Shown piece by piece: positions 62,838 through 64,000 of a stretch of DNA of 64,000 nucleotides. Every line of letters begins with the position of its first letter. The first letter of the stretch is position 1. Source of the DNA: Candidula unifasciata (Eukaryota; Mollusca; Gastropoda; Stylommatophora; Geomitridae); NCBI GenBank assembly GCA_905116865.2, contig CAJHNH020008556.1:145001-209000 (forward strand). Direction: 5' to 3'. The notes under the pieces are model-generated. The model saw only the letters and a program-made list of their open reading frames with translations. It was not told the DNA's origin and ran no database searches. A program made the translations under genes and the position numbers.

Positions 62838-64000
62838 AATAGACCTCTCTCTCCCAGCTAGACCCAGCTCTCTCTCCCTGGTCGACCCAGCTCTCTCTCC
62901 CAGGTCGACCCAGCTCTCTCTCCCAGGTCGACCCAGCTCTCTCTCCCAGGTCGATCAAGCTCTCTCTCCCAGCTCGACCCAGCTCTCTCTTCCAGGTCGA
63001 CCCAGCTCTCTCTCCCAGGTCGACCCAGCTCTCTCTCCCAGGTCGATCCAGCTCTCTCTCCCAGGTCGACCCAGCTCTCTCTCTCTCCCAGGTCGACCCA
63101 GCTATCTCTCCCAGCTCGACCCAGCTTTCTCTCTCCCAGGTCAACCCAGCTCTCTCTCTCTCTCCAAGGTCGACCTACCTCTCTCTCTCTCCCAGGTCGA
63201 CCCAGCTCTCTCTCTCCCAGCTCGACCCAGCTCTCTCTCTCTCCCAGGTCGACCCAGCTCTCTCTCCCAACTCGACCCAGCTTTCTCTCTCTCTCCCAGC
63301 TCGACCCAGCTCTCTCTCTCCCAGGTCGACCCAGCTCTCTCTCTCTCCCAGGTCGACCCAGCTCTCTCTCTCTCCAAGGTCGACCTACCTCTCTCTCTCC
63401 CTGGTCGACCCAGCTCTCTCTCTCTCCCAGCTCGACCCAGCTCTCTTTCTCTCCCAAGTCGACCCAGCCCTCTCTCTCTCCCAGCTCGACCCAGCTCTCT
63501 CTCTCTCTCCCAGGTCGACCCATCTCTCTCTCCCAGGTCGACCCAGCTCTCTCTCTCTCTCCCAGCTCGACCCAGCTCGCTCTCTCTCCCAGGTCGACCC
63601 AGCTATCTCTCCCAGGTCGACCCAGCTCTCTCTCTCTCCCAGGTCGACCCAGCTCTCTCTCTCTCTCCAAGGTCGACCTAGCTCTCTCTCTCCCAGGTCG
63701 ACCCAGCTCTCTCTCTCCCAGCTCGACCCAGCTCTCTATCTCTCCCAGGTCGACCTAGCTCTCTCTCTCTCTCCCAGGTCGACCCAGCTCTCTCTCTCTC
63801 TCCCAGGTCGACCCAGCTCTCTCTCTCTCCCAGGTCGACCCAGCTCTCTCTCTCTCTCCCAGATCGACCCAGCTCTCTCTCTCCCAGGTCGACCCAGCTC
63901 TCTCTCTCCCAGCTCGACCCAACTCTCTCTCTCTCCAAGGTCAACCCAGCTCTCTCTCTCTCTCTCCCAGGTCGACCCAGCTCTCTCTCCCAGCTCGACC
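62838..64000. repeat. CT-rich minisatellite with GTCGAC punctuation, runs off window
   Basis: Units of 18 to 28 bp: cccaggtcgacccagctctc plus a variable number of tct. Length differences lie almost wholly in the (CT) part, and ggtcgaccc alternates with gctcgaccc. At least 50 units; the end lies beyond 64000. The minus-strand Gly/Arg/Glu frames are artefacts. Confidence 0.97.

Overview
The window looks like animal nuclear DNA. It holds five short minus-strand exons with consensus splice sites, lying in very large introns full of simple repeats, tRNA-derived SINEs, decayed non-LTR retrotransposons (LINEs) and small DNA transposons. There is no operon structure and no bacterial-type gene. The exons belong to a homologue of NOL4 (nucleolar protein 4), which points to a metazoan. 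A SPIN-like hAT fragment (a family known from tetrapods, a triatomine bug and the pond snail Lymnaea) and the style of the repeats make an invertebrate, perhaps a gastropod mollusc, my best guess; this is inference.

Host gene. On the minus strand, exons at 34800-34950, 16090-16286, 12440-12556, 10162-10365 and 1175-1291 splice in compatible phases (end phases 1, 0, 0, 0, 0). The last three encode the most conserved part of NOL4. Introns within the window are about 18.5, 3.5, 2.1 and 8.9 kb, and the gene runs off both ends. Everything else is intronic or flanking repeat.

Repeats, left to right. 1-2.4 kb: a minisatellite split by a retroposon (family A), two more A copies, one exon and a LINE end. 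2.4-3.5 kb: a 1 kb (GGAA)n/(GGGA)n block. 3.7-6.5 kb: a nearly complete but frameshifted LINE with a 14-bp target-site duplication. 6.8-13 kb: LINE ends, an intact tRNA-derived SINE with a 12-bp duplication, an RNase H remnant, exons, and an A copy with a 10-bp duplication. 13.5-15 kb: a 29-bp minisatellite fused to a LINE 3' end. 15.7-23 kb: LINE ends, the SPIN-like element, SINEs, a new MITE family, and (GAAA)n/(CCGA)n blocks. 24.7-27.6 kb: (GAA)n, a 24/33-bp minisatellite and compound dinucleotide repeats. 28-39 kb: RNase H and LINE fragments, pogo-like and hAT-like ends, a (GGTT)n block and a 50-bp minisatellite joined to a LINE. 40-50 kb: a (CTT)n array joined to an A copy, an A copy followed by (ATT)n and then a SINE, RNase H and LINE fragments, and a Tigger-like transposon. 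50-64 kb: LINE ends, a TTAA-flanked MITE, nested insertions with clear duplications, a 36-bp minisatellite in frame with a LINE C-terminus, and a (CT)-rich minisatellite running off the end.

The main pattern is a link between retrotransposon 3' ends and tandem repeats. Simple-sequence tails, (GAA)n, (GAT)n, (AATCA)n and (CTCATRA)n, sit directly on element 3' ends. Three long minisatellites (29, 50 and 36 bp) continue into, and seem to have grown from, the same short stretch of LINE ORF2 between the reverse transcriptase and the C-terminal GRGRP-type module. All similarities to known families were judged by eye; no search was run.
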